Of a stretch of DNA of 15,445 bases, positions 1 through 7,968 are shown one piece after another. A program made the translations under genes and the position numbers. How positions within the stretch are numbered: the first letter of the stretch is position 1; each line of letters opens with the position of its first letter. The notes below the pieces were generated by a model. The model was given only the letters and a program-made list of their open reading frames with translations. It was not told where the DNA came from and did no database searches. The stretch is from positions 1 through 15,445 of the forward strand of contig BBXU01002073.1 of the NCBI GenBank assembly GCA_001598975.1, read 5' to 3'. Source of the DNA: Parachlorella kessleri (taxonomy: Eukaryota; Chlorophyta; Trebouxiophyceae; Chlorellales; Chlorellaceae).

Positions 1-320
1 GGGGGGGAGGACCCCATCCTCTGTGAGGACAGGCCGTTTCTGGCTAGGGGGTACCCAGCTTCGATAACGATGTATCCTTACATGTGCCTTTACATGTTCT
101 TAATCCGTGCTAGGGTCCCAGGATGAGGGCACGGTGAACCCATTCTACAAACTGAGGTTGAAACGAGATTAGGCGAACCAAGTTGTGGCCGCAATTGCGC
201 TGGGGAAAATGGAACGAAGTAAGGATACAAGTGAAGGTTATGTACCGTTGTTTTGCCTGCCTTGTCACCAAGCAGCCCCCGAGCTTCCCGCTCGGTCCAG
301 CCTCTCGGTCAATCGCAGAG
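1..320. other. 5' flank of the tRNA gene, no gene seen
   Basis: No convincing reading frame, repeat or RNA gene was found here. It opens with a run of seven G. The only structured item near it is the tRNA that starts at 321, so this is best treated as intergenic DNA upstream of a tRNA gene. Confidence 0.5.
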
Positions 321-393
321 GCCCGGATAGCTCAGTCGGTAGAGCGCAAGGCTCTTAACCTTGTGGTCGTGGGTTCGAGCCCCACTTCGGGCG
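321..393 (+). tRNA. tRNA-Lys, anticodon CTT
   Basis: A complete 73-nt cloverleaf without intron. The acceptor stem GCCCGGA pairs with TTCGGGC, with one G-T wobble. The D arm is GCTC/GAGC, the anticodon stem CAAGG/CCTTG has loop CTCTTAA and anticodon CTT at 354-356, and the T arm is GTGGG/CCCAC with loop TTCGAGC. The discriminator base is G and CCA is not encoded, as expected for a eukaryotic nuclear gene. Internal RNA polymerase III signals are visible: an A box TAGCTCAGTCGG at 328-339 and a B box GGTTCGAGCCC at 372-382. T5 runs at 399-403 and 408-412 would terminate transcription. The product decodes AAG. The repeat block downstream begins within the last bases of this gene. Confidence 0.97.
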
Positions 394-398
394 AATGA

Positions 399-412
399 TT
401 TTTATTGTTTTT
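399..412 (+). terminator. Pol III terminator of tRNA-Lys
   Basis: Two T5 runs, 399-403 and 408-412, lie 6 and 15 bases after the tRNA, the standard stop signal for RNA polymerase III. The same T-rich stretch is copied, more or less degraded, in the repeat heads farther downstream. Confidence 0.75.
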
Positions 413-596
413 CATGTTTGGCCGCGTGCCGCTGGGTTGGGGCACTTGTTCCCAAGCTTCGGGGGCCGACATGAGCGAGTTGTAGGCCATCGGTCTGTCC
501 GAGGAATCACATGGGACTCGGCCCGTCCAAGAAATCTCATTCAATATCAACATGGCACTCGGCCCGTCCAAGGAATCCTGGGCATGGCCGCGGCAT

Positions 597-735
597 CGGC
601 CCGTCCAAGGAATCCCGCTGGATGCGCAGTGAATCCGACTGAACAGCGGCGTGTCCAAGGTGCCCAAGGCACAACAATAGGCATTGGCCCGTCCAAGGAT
701 ATTGGGCATGGCCGAAGCATCGGCCCATCCAAGGG
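597..735 (+). repeat. Copy 1 of a ~138-bp segment duplicated within the block
   Basis: This stretch matches 1685-1822 almost base for base. Both run through the repeat word, a GGATGC segment, CTGAACAG(C/T)GGCGT, TCCAAGGTG, CCAAGGCACAA(C/T)AATAG, GGCCCGTCCAAGG, GGGCATGGCCGAAGCATCGG and CCCATCCAAGG. The offset is 1088 bp, showing that the block expanded by duplication of larger units as well as of single words. Confidence 0.85.
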
Positions 736-1029
736 CGGATGACTTCTTATTGTTTTTATGTTCTGGCCCCGTGCCGGGGGGTTAGGGCCGCTCTTCCCGA
801 GCTCTGGAAGCGTTCCGAGTCCCGTCCGCCACCGTCGGCCCGTCCAAGAAATGCGATTTATGGTGGGCCCCTCCAAGGATCCAAGGCATCGGCCCGTCCA
901 AGAAATTTGTTTTATTGTGGCAGGGCCCCTCCAAGGATCCAAGGCACGACCAACGCATTATAGTCCAGCTATATAGACGAAGCCCACCCGCTAGGCTTGG
1001 TCAACAGATGGGCCATCCAAGGCTCCCAT

Positions 1030-1050
1030 TGGATGGGCTTCGCCCATCCA
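1030..1050. repeat. Perfect 9-bp hairpin, copy 1
   Basis: Arm TGGATGGGC (1030-1038), loop TTC, arm GCCCATCCA (1042-1050). The stem is perfect and GC-rich. An identical hairpin follows exactly 60 bp later. Confidence 0.85.
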
Positions 1051-1089
1051 CTCGGATGCCTCGGATGGGCCCACCTCTTGAGCATGCAT

Positions 1090-1110
1090 TGGATGGGCTT
1101 CGCCCATCCA
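1090..1110. repeat. Perfect 9-bp hairpin, copy 2
   Basis: Arms TGGATGGGC (1090-1098) and GCCCATCCA (1102-1110) with a TTC loop, identical to the copy at 1030-1050. A related hairpin with loop TCC and one mismatch (a G-T/G-U pair) lies at 2083-2101 (GGGTGGGC / GCCCATCC). Confidence 0.85.
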
Positions 1111-1127
1111 GTGGGGCTCTTGAAAAA

Positions 1128-1217
1128 GGCTCCGGGCGGATGATTTTTATTGTTTTAAAAGTATAAAAATCATCCTGGGCGGAAACCAAAAAATCTTAGT
1201 TTCCGCCGCCCGGAGCC
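1128..1217. repeat. Nested foldback inserted in the third repeat head
   Basis: A 12-bp outer stem, GGCTCCGGGCGG (1128-1139) with CCGCCCGGAGCC (1206-1217), encloses two hairpins. The first is GGATGATTTTTAT (1138-1150) with ATAAAAATCATCC (1163-1175). The second is GGCGGAAAC (1178-1186) with GTTTCCGCC (1199-1207). All pairings are perfect; the inner and outer stems share two bases at each junction. Other heads lack the second half, so this copy has gained a foldback relative to them. Confidence 0.85.
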
Positions 1218-1684
1218 GGGGGACTTGGGGCGTTGTTCCCCAGCTCTAGGAGCGTCCTGGAACGCGTTCGGGACGTCAGCCCGTCCAAGGGATCCCACCC
1301 AATGTGGTGGGGCCCGTCCAAGGAATCCCAGGCACACATGGCGTTGGCCCGTCCAAGGAACACTATTTTGTCATGTTGCGGGGCCCATCCAAGCAATTCT
1401 GGACTCGACCGTGAATCGGCCGGTCCGAGGTATCATATTCGATGCGCAGAGTGAGCCCATCCAAGTACTCCAATGCACCATTATAGACATCACCCCATCC
1501 ACAATGTTTCCGGGCGGATGACATTTTATTATTTTTTTTGATTTGGCCAAGAGCCCGGGGGTGAGGGCCGCTATTCCCTAGCTCGGGGGGACGTTCCAAG
1601 GCCCGTCCGCCATGTCGGCCCGTCCAAGAAGTTTGATTTTTTGTGTCAGGGCCCCCAAAAGGGTCCGAGGCACGCCCAACGCAT

Positions 1685-1822
1685 TGGCCCGTCCAAGGAA
1701 TCTCGTTGGATGCACGGTGAGCCCAACTGAACAGTGGCGTTTCCAAGGTGTCCAAGGCACAATAATAGCATTGGCCCGTCCAAGGAAATTGGGCATGGCC
1801 GAAGCATCGGCCCATCCAAGGA
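1685..1822 (+). repeat. Copy 2 of the ~138-bp duplicated segment
   Basis: Partner of 597-735. The differences are mostly single-base changes, for example CAGCGGCGTGT against CAGTGGCGTTT. A second shared string, containing CTATATAGACGAAG, lies at 962-983 and 2007-2028 (22 identical bases, offset 1045), so the duplicated unit is larger than this core. Confidence 0.85.
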
Positions 1823-2418
1823 CGGGGAAAACATCGGCCCGTCCAAGCAATCTACCTACACCCACGAGGCATGTTATATACATCGGCCCTTCCAACGAGC
1901 CCCACCGATTGGGCAGAGCCCATCCGGCAGGCATGGCCAACAATGCGGCTTGTCCAAAGACTCCCGCAACTAGACAAATTGAAGGTGGCAAGAACTCCTT
2001 TCAAGGAGTCCAGCTATATAGACGAAGCTTCGCCCATCCATGCAGGCGCTTAGGATAAGCCCACCTTTTCAACATGCCTAGCGGGTGGGCTCCGCCCATC
2101 CACTGGAGACCTAGAATCTGCACTTCGGCCGGTGATATTTTCTGGGTCCCCACTTCAGGACCGAGCCGGGGGACTGGGGGTGTTTTTCCCTCGCTCCGGG
2201 GCCAGCTGGGAGGCGCGTTCCGGGCCATCCGGGCCCGTCCAAGGAATCGCATTCCATGTGGCGGGGCCCGTCCAAAGAATTCGAATTACGAGGGAGCGAT
2301 TGGCCCATTCAAGGAATCCCACTTCATGTGGCCGGGCCCGTCCAAGGGATCCAGGGCATGCCTGAGCTTCAATAGATGGAAATCCACCCATTACCCGTGA
2401 ATCCTCCCACCCCTTTAA

Positions 2419-3657
2419 TTACTGAGGAGGTTATTACGGAGTAAGTGGGGGACGCGCCCGCGCGCGGCCCCTAATATACTCAGTATAGTTTTCGACCAAA
2501 CGGAAAAAATAATCAGTCGCGCCGCCACTCTTTGGACCGTGCTCGCGAGCGGTGGGGCCGTTGTTGGGACGTGTTGTTTTGGTGGTAGGAGGGTTTGGTC
2601 GTGGGCTTGAAGCGTGCTGTCTGTGGTTGAACATGAGCAGCTGTGCAGCGAGCCCGAGCCCGTGATACGGTAGGAATCCGTTCAAAAAGTACCTTAGCGC
2701 CCATGTTGCTCTGTCCTCACTATGTAACGAGCGGTTCGGCGAGCGTTGTGCGTCAAGTGGGGGGGGTCCTTGAAACTCTCAGCGTCGTGTCGGTCGCCGA
2801 GGGACGAGGCGAGGCATGCGAGCACCAGCACGAGATACCGCTGTTCTTGCTTGGTTTTCCGGTTGAGGGCCACCTTTCTGACAACCGTTGCTATGACCGG
2901 TGACGGTAGTTGAAGGATTTGCGAAGAGATAGGGAGCAGGCGCTCACGGCGAGCCGGGCGAGGAGATGACAGATGGGTGGTATCTGCTGACGAGGCGTCC
3001 CAGTCAGCAATGGCCGCCTGAAGGTGGTGGCGCTCACTGAGTTACGCATTTCTTGGGAATTTTGTCTCCTACTTTCTACCACTTACTCCGTTGTGCCGTG
3101 CGCCCCTGTGCGCCGGCCGAGAAAGCTAGTTTTTATTATTGTTATTACATTTCGGGCCTCGAGGAACAGGCGGACGGGGCCAAGGCTGCATCAAGGGAAA
3201 AGACCCTGCTAAGAAACACAGGGAAAACCTTCAAGGCAGCAAACAAAAATTAAGTTCGTTTGGTCACACGCCGCCCAGCAAGGATGCACAGAGGAGACAT
3301 CCAAGGCAACAAAACCAAACAAGGCAGATTTGTAGAGCTCAACACGAACCCCGGCTGCAAAGTGGCAGCGCACCCTGCTCAAGTTCGGCACCTTCTCCCT
3401 CAGCTTTAGACTGCTCCAAGGACGCCTACATGTTCGCAAAGAGGACCACGGCGGAGCTCCAACGCAATATACGGAAGCACACAGGCCCCATAAGAGCGCC
3501 GACAGCCATGGGAGCTCAAATTGTCAAGTCCACAGGACCTCTGGTAGATCGAGAAGTCATGCCCGCAATGCTGCACAGTGTACTCGTGGACGAAACGGTC
3601 AACACGCAAGCTAGGTCATGGTGACCAAACGCAAAACTTAACTTACTTAGGAGGTTA
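2419..3657. other. ~1.2-kb unidentified segment between direct repeats
   Basis: This stretch interrupts the repeat block and lacks its words. It is bounded by the near-identical 15-mers TTACTGAGGAGGTTA (2419-2433) and TTACTTAGGAGGTTA (3643-3657). Inside it no domain is recognised. The longest plus-strand frame ends at 3624, and from its first ATG (3429) it would give only 65 residues with no familiar motif. A TATA-like stretch (AATATACTCAGTATAG) lies near 2473. It could be an insertion flanked by a duplicated target, or old intergenic DNA invaded from both sides by the repeat. Confidence 0.45.
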
Positions 3658-3677
3658 GTTATGAAGTTAGTTATGAA
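3654..3677 (+). repeat. 12-bp tandem duplication
   Basis: GTTAGTTATGAA occurs twice in direct succession (3654-3665, 3666-3677). It overlaps the right-hand copy of the 15-mer flanking the 1.2-kb segment and lies immediately before the repeat word resumes at 3681. Confidence 0.85.
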
Positions 3678-3680
3678 GTG

Positions 3681-3830
3681 GGCCCGTCCAAGAAATTCAG
3701 CGGAACTGGGGCATTGTGCACAGATGGGCCCGTCCAAAATCCCATTGGTAGGCTCCGCCGGTCCGTTCCAATGTCCATTCCGCCCGTCCGTTCCAATGTC
3801 CATTGGAAAATTGAAGTTGAACATGTGTTG
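3681..3830 (+). repeat. Outlying fragment of the composite repeat
   Basis: The repeat word reappears at 3681-3692 (exact) and 3727-3738 (one change), followed by a 25-bp tandem duplication, CCGCC(G/C)GTCCGTTCCAATGTCCATT, at 3755-3779 and 3780-3804. The orientation is the same as in the main block 1.3 kb upstream, so this is probably its detached right end. Confidence 0.75.
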
Positions 3831-4344
3831 CCTGTCCAAGCATTCCTACAGGTGTGGGCGGCCCCAGCAGGCCGTTTGTCGCACCTGGCGAAATGCCCCG
3901 GAGCATGTTCAAAGGCATCACCAGGCCAACGGTTCGGCCTAGGACTCCCACCGTTGTGGGCGGCTTGGCCCGTCTGTAAGGGCATGACCGAGAATACCAG
4001 TCACCCTATGGGCTGGCCGGAGTTGGGTATTTGGGGAGCCTCTGCATGTCAATAACCTCTCCCCTCAGTAGGGGGAGGGAAGTAGTGGGAAACATAGATA
4101 GGCTCGACCATGGATGGCATCCCATGGTGTGGGTGCGACCAAGTGATTCTTCCTACAGGCATGCCCGACAGATGCACGTCCCCCATTTCCCGACATTTGA
4201 CGGAGAGAGGGGCTGTGCCTACTGAAAGTAACTAGCCATGAAGCCGGCCGCGCGCCATGATTACTTATGCCTTTACGTACATTACCTAGTTGGGTTCCTT
4301 TGGGCAAGAACCCCAGCGCCCCCACCCATCCATTTGCCAAACAC
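3831..4344 (+). other. Upstream region of the sucrase/ferredoxin-like gene
   Basis: About 500 bp between the last repeat fragment and the gene start. It should hold the promoter and 5' UTR, but no TATA box at a convincing distance or other clear element was seen. An in-frame TGA at 4258-4260 limits how far the first exon could extend upstream without splicing. Confidence 0.35.
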
Positions 4345-6881
4345 ATGTACAGCACTGCTGTCAGGCTAGCGGTCCAGGCTAGGGTAAGCCCTGCAATCGC
4401 ACCTAGGCTCGCTACCCGGCGTCTCCTGCCCAGAGACTACGTCATGTTGAGCGCTATTAAGACGGCCATCTTTGGGGGTAACCAAAATCAACAATGTGCT
4501 GGGACTTGCTCGGCATGTGACCCCGCGTTGCTGGCTCGATGCCAGCCCGCTGAGCCTGGCAGCGTCGGGCCCCATAGCCACCATGTGCTGGTACGGCTAC
4601 CCCAGATAGCAGATGCGGCCAAGGAGGTGGAGCAGAACGGGGCGTGGTGGCCAGAGTCCGTAGACAAGTGAGTGAGCTTGGCTGGGTGGCACCTTTGCGA
4701 TGGGTTCACACGTGAGCTGTCAAACTGACAGGTACCCCTTGCAAGCAATATCCTCTCACGTTGGTAGGATCTTGTGGAGCCTGTCCATGCCAGACCTTTG
4801 GCGGAAATGCGTATGGTGTCCTTTCTGCTTCTTGGACGGGTAGCATGGAGCCTGAAAGCCAAGAGCCTCGATTCTTGCAGGGAGCCCGCTATTGCAGCTG
4901 TCAGTGCTGCCGTGAAGGCGCAGCAGGAGCGGCTAGGCGGCAAGGTGAAAGTGACTGCCTTTGATGACGTGGCCGTGCCCCAGCAGCAGCAGCCAGGGAG
5001 TCCACCACTCTATGAGGCCCTTGTGTTCCCAGCAGGTAAGGGTGTTGTTGGTGTGCGAGTGCATCGACAGCCAGTCAGGCAGCCTGCCATGAAAATGTCA
5101 CCAGAGGGATGGCCATGGCATGCTGTGTCCACTGGGTTGTGGTAGGCATGGTCAGCCGATGCATCGCTTGTACTTACACGCCAGCATGTCGGGTACACTT
5201 GGAATGACGCTGTGTCCACTGCACCCTGGCTTGCCCTGGAATCAATGCTCTTGAGGGCAAGCAAGGTGGGTCCAGCACGTCTTCCTGTGCATACCACAAT
5301 GTGACACAGAGCGGTAGTGGCGCCAGGATACCCGTCAGCCGGTACATGCTGTGCTGTGCTGTGACAATGCAGGGCTCAGGCTGAGTGGTGTGCCCCTGGA
5401 GGGCCTTGGTGAAGCGGTCGTAGGGGCACTGACTGGGGGAGCAGCGGGGGCGCAGGTGCGAAGCTGTGCACACTTTGCTGTGCTGGGCGGGAAGAGAATG
5501 TTTGGCGGCAGGGGTGGTTTCTATAGCAGATAACCTGGAGGCATGCTCATGCCCAGGTCGGCGTGGTTCAACTGAGATCTGCCGGGCGGATGGCAGGGAG
5601 AGAGGCCAGCTGGCGGGGTTGCTCTCCTGCTCCATCAGCCTGCCATCGACCTGTCCCTGGTTCTGAGCCGGCCAACCCCCTCTAACCCCTGCCTGCCAGG
5701 CTGCCTGGCTGCAGCAGCGGGTAGAGGGCCTGACCCTGCTGGTGTGTACCCACGGCAAGCGCGACTCGCGGTGCGGGGTGCTGGGCACGCAGCTGGCACA
5801 CCGGCTGGTCGCCCTGCTTGAAGCCAAGGGGCTGAGCCAGGAAGTCCGTGTGCTGAAGACCAGCCACATTGGCGGCCATGTTGTGAGTGGGTCGCTGCTC
5901 CCCCAGGTGGAACCCAGTGCTGTGTATGTGAGACGGGTGCCCGGCTTTGTCGGGTAGGCAGCACGCTTGTGCTGGTGGTGGTCGGGAGCCATGCACTGGG
6001 CGGAGCGCTGCTGTTTTTATTGAGCCATGGCTGATGGGCTGGGTGCTGCTGTTGTGGGTCACTCCCTGCAGCAGGTTTGTGGGCCTGAGGCCCAACCTCT
6101 GGACACAGGGTGTCACAGGTCGCAGGCTACCACAGATGTGTCAGAGCTGTTTACAGCGCCATTATATACTGCGTAACAGCTGCGATAACCTTTGTTTTCC
6201 CTCATTTCCTCTGGCGATTCTCCTGGCTTGCTGGCGTGCTTGAGTGCAGTATGCTGGCAACGTGCTGGTATATGGCGGAGCGAGCCCCTGCAATGGAGAC
6301 TGGTTTGGCGGAGTAAATGCCGACAATGCTGAGGAATTCCTACAGGCTCTCCTTGAAACCAAGGTAAGCGCTTAAGACGTTCTTGTTTGTAGTCAAGCGT
6401 TTGCTTGGCCAGGCAGGCACTACCGGTGTATTAGCTGTGCTTGACCAACCTGCCCGATGAGCTGGATGTTTTTGGGCTTGGCTGTCCGGCTGTCAGGGGC
6501 ATCACCATGCTAGTGGATGATATCTTGAAGGGCTGTAAGAATATGCAAGCCACACCTTTTCTGAGATCTGCATAACACGAAGCATTTGGCTCTCCGCCGT
6601 ACGAGGAGCAGGTTAAGGCCCCCTGCCTTCAGGCATTTGTGGTCACTGTTGGGAAGTCTGCCAACCTGGGGATGTTCGGTCACTGTTGGGAAGTCTGCCA
6701 ACCTGGGGATGTTCAAGGCATGATAGCTTTTGCTGTCTTGCAGGTGGAGGGCAGCGCCGACCCCAACCTGCGGCGCTTGTGGCGCGGCAGGGTGGGGCTA
6801 AGTAAGGACGAGCAGAAGGCGCTGTTTGAGGCCAACGTCAACAAATTGAGGGATATTGAGGACCTCAAAGCCGCCGCCTGA
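4345..6881 (+). CDS. Sucrase/ferredoxin-like protein (Apd1/Aim32-type), six exons
   Basis: Exons: 4345-4667, 4881-5035, 5373-5455, 5700-5882, 6250-6363, 6744-6881, giving 331 residues; all introns are GT-AG and phases close. The second half is the thioredoxin-like ferredoxin domain. It has C203-x8-C212 (CTHGKRDSRC), H243-x3-H247 (HIGGH), then YAGNVLVYGG and, near the end, LWRGRVGLSKDEQ, all typical of the family. In yeast Apd1 the equivalent two Cys and two His bind a [2Fe-2S] cluster, so a redox role is likely; the substrate is unknown. The N-terminal half has a Cys cluster (CAGTCSACD) and GSVGPHSHHVLV, matching the family's first domain. Residues 1-30 are Arg/Ala-rich without acidic residues, suggesting organelle import. 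An in-frame ATG at 4267 would add 26 residues; I prefer 4345 because it starts this targeting-like stretch. Confidence 0.9.
6641..6714 (+). repeat. Perfect 37-bp tandem duplication in intron 5
   Basis: Bases 6641-6677 and 6678-6714 are identical, each starting GGTCACTGTTGGG and ending GGGGATGTTC. The pair lies in the last intron of the sucrase/ferredoxin-like gene, ending 29 bp before the acceptor of exon 6, so it does not alter the protein. Confidence 0.93.
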
Positions 6882-7968
6882 GTTACTGTGGTATGCTGGG
6901 CATGGTCGTGATCCCGTGCACCCTTTTGTTGCTGCCAATGGTTGACTTGATGGAGGCAGGCAGTGCAGTCAGATGAGAGGTAGGGGTGAAGTGTAGTGAT
7001 TAATGGTGGCAGGTAGTGTGAATGGATACTTGAGCGTGACAAGAAGGGGTGACAAGGGGTGAACAGAAGGGGTCAGACAGCAGTAGGTGCCAGCTGCGTG
7101 AAACAATAAGAGCAGAAGGTAGGGAAACGAGAGACAAGCACCACTGCCGTGGACAGGTTATACCTGGAGATTGCCTGTAATTCTTGTTTATTGTGGCAGG
7201 CAGTGCAAACAGGGAAGAGTCAAGGCCCACTGTACTGACAGGACGGGTTGCGGTTATCCTCTGGGCTTGCCTGGGATTTTGAGCCAGTAGGTCTACTCTC
7301 TCCTTATTCTTAGCAAGGGATCTTTGCTCGTCTTCTTCGTGCTAGGCGAATCTGGGTACACTTACCCTTGGTCATCAGATTTGTCCATGTCGCAGAGGGC
7401 ACAACTTCCCTCTTAGGGAACAAAGTCATGGAAAGTTGTTTCAAATATGCTGCTGTGCCAATATCGGACACTTGGGAGCTTTCAAACTCCTTGCGCCCCC
7501 ACTTGTGCCATAACCCATTCTGGCTGGTTGGCGCTTGGTACCAGCTGAATACAGACTACTACCGTGATTCTCAGGTTGTAAAAACCACATAGAGCTTGGT
7601 TGGGATACTGTTACATAACAAGGGTATCATTATGACAGAAGAATCGTATTTGGGAGGCGGGCCTAAAAACAAATGAAATGCCTAAAGATTGTAAGGACCA
7701 TCTGCACCATAGCAGCAGCCGAAGATGTAAAAGTACACTCATTGTCGGGGGAGTTCAGGCTCTCAAGCAGCCACACAGTTTCTAGCACGAAGTTTGTCAG
7801 CTCTCAGTCTGCAATTTTGTCACCACGACCTAAGCCCTTCTTCGCTCAATATATGCAGCAAGGCAGAGAAATCCCCTGGTCATCCACTCTTAGATACAAT
7901 ACATCTTGCCAGTCCTGATGGATTAACTTAAAACTGCCACTACAGGCCAGGCCTGCTGTACAGCTTGC
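6882..7968. other. Intergenic region between convergent genes, with both 3' UTRs
   Basis: No gene is recognised. The flanking genes converge here, so it should contain both 3' ends. A candidate algal poly(A) signal TGTAA lies at 7176-7180 for the plus-strand gene, and its complement TTACA at 7611-7615 for the minus-strand gene. Short degenerate AAGGGGT(C/G)A repeats lie near 7043-7075. The open frame at 7368-7592 resembles no family I know. Confidence 0.4.

Larger units (their letters stand above)
389..2400. repeat. Composite non-coding repeat block linked to the tRNA 3' end
   Basis: Five diverged head segments start near 389, 733, 1134, 1512 and 2127. Each opens with a version of GGGCGGATGATTTTATTG, followed by a G-rich stretch of the type GTGCCGGGGGGTTGGGGC and a TTCCC(A/C)AGCTC-like segment. 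Between heads lie many same-orientation copies of a short word with core GGCCCGTCCAAG, usually extended as TCGGCCCGTCCAAGGAATC. Exact 12-mers start at 520, 561, 598, 686, 837, 891, 1311, 1346, 1617, 1686, 1773, 1836, 2232 and 2335, with many one-base variants such as 722, 866, 924, 1382 and 1809. Reading frames through the block are short and merely repeat the word in translation, so it is not protein coding. No transposase, reverse transcriptase or terminal inverted repeat was seen. I do not recognise the family. A tRNA-tail-derived tandem repeat or a degenerate non-autonomous element are both possible. Confidence 0.85.

Noticed and set aside
332..2058. Several open frames of 60-150 codons on both strands in the repeat block
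   Set aside because: They translate the short repeat word in different frames (recurring ARPRN, GPSKE, LDGP, FLGRA), with no domain; different frames are equally open, as expected from repeat composition.
520..2346. CRISPR-like reading of the regularly recurring word
   Set aside because: Spacing is irregular, the repeats are short and not palindromic as CRISPR repeats usually are, spacers are themselves related to each other, and the genome is eukaryotic.
3139..3624. 161-codon open frame in the 1.2-kb segment
   Set aside because: It lacks an ATG until 3429, has no recognisable motif and low-complexity N-terminal composition; no exon partners found.
5174..5992. 272-residue open frame on the minus strand
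   Set aside because: It lies across exons 3-4 and introns of the well-supported ferredoxin-like gene on the other strand, has skewed Ser/Pro/Arg composition and shows no motif.
7368..7592. 74-codon plus-strand frame between the convergent genes
   Set aside because: It has no ATG-supported conserved domain that I recognise and sits where two 3' UTRs are expected.
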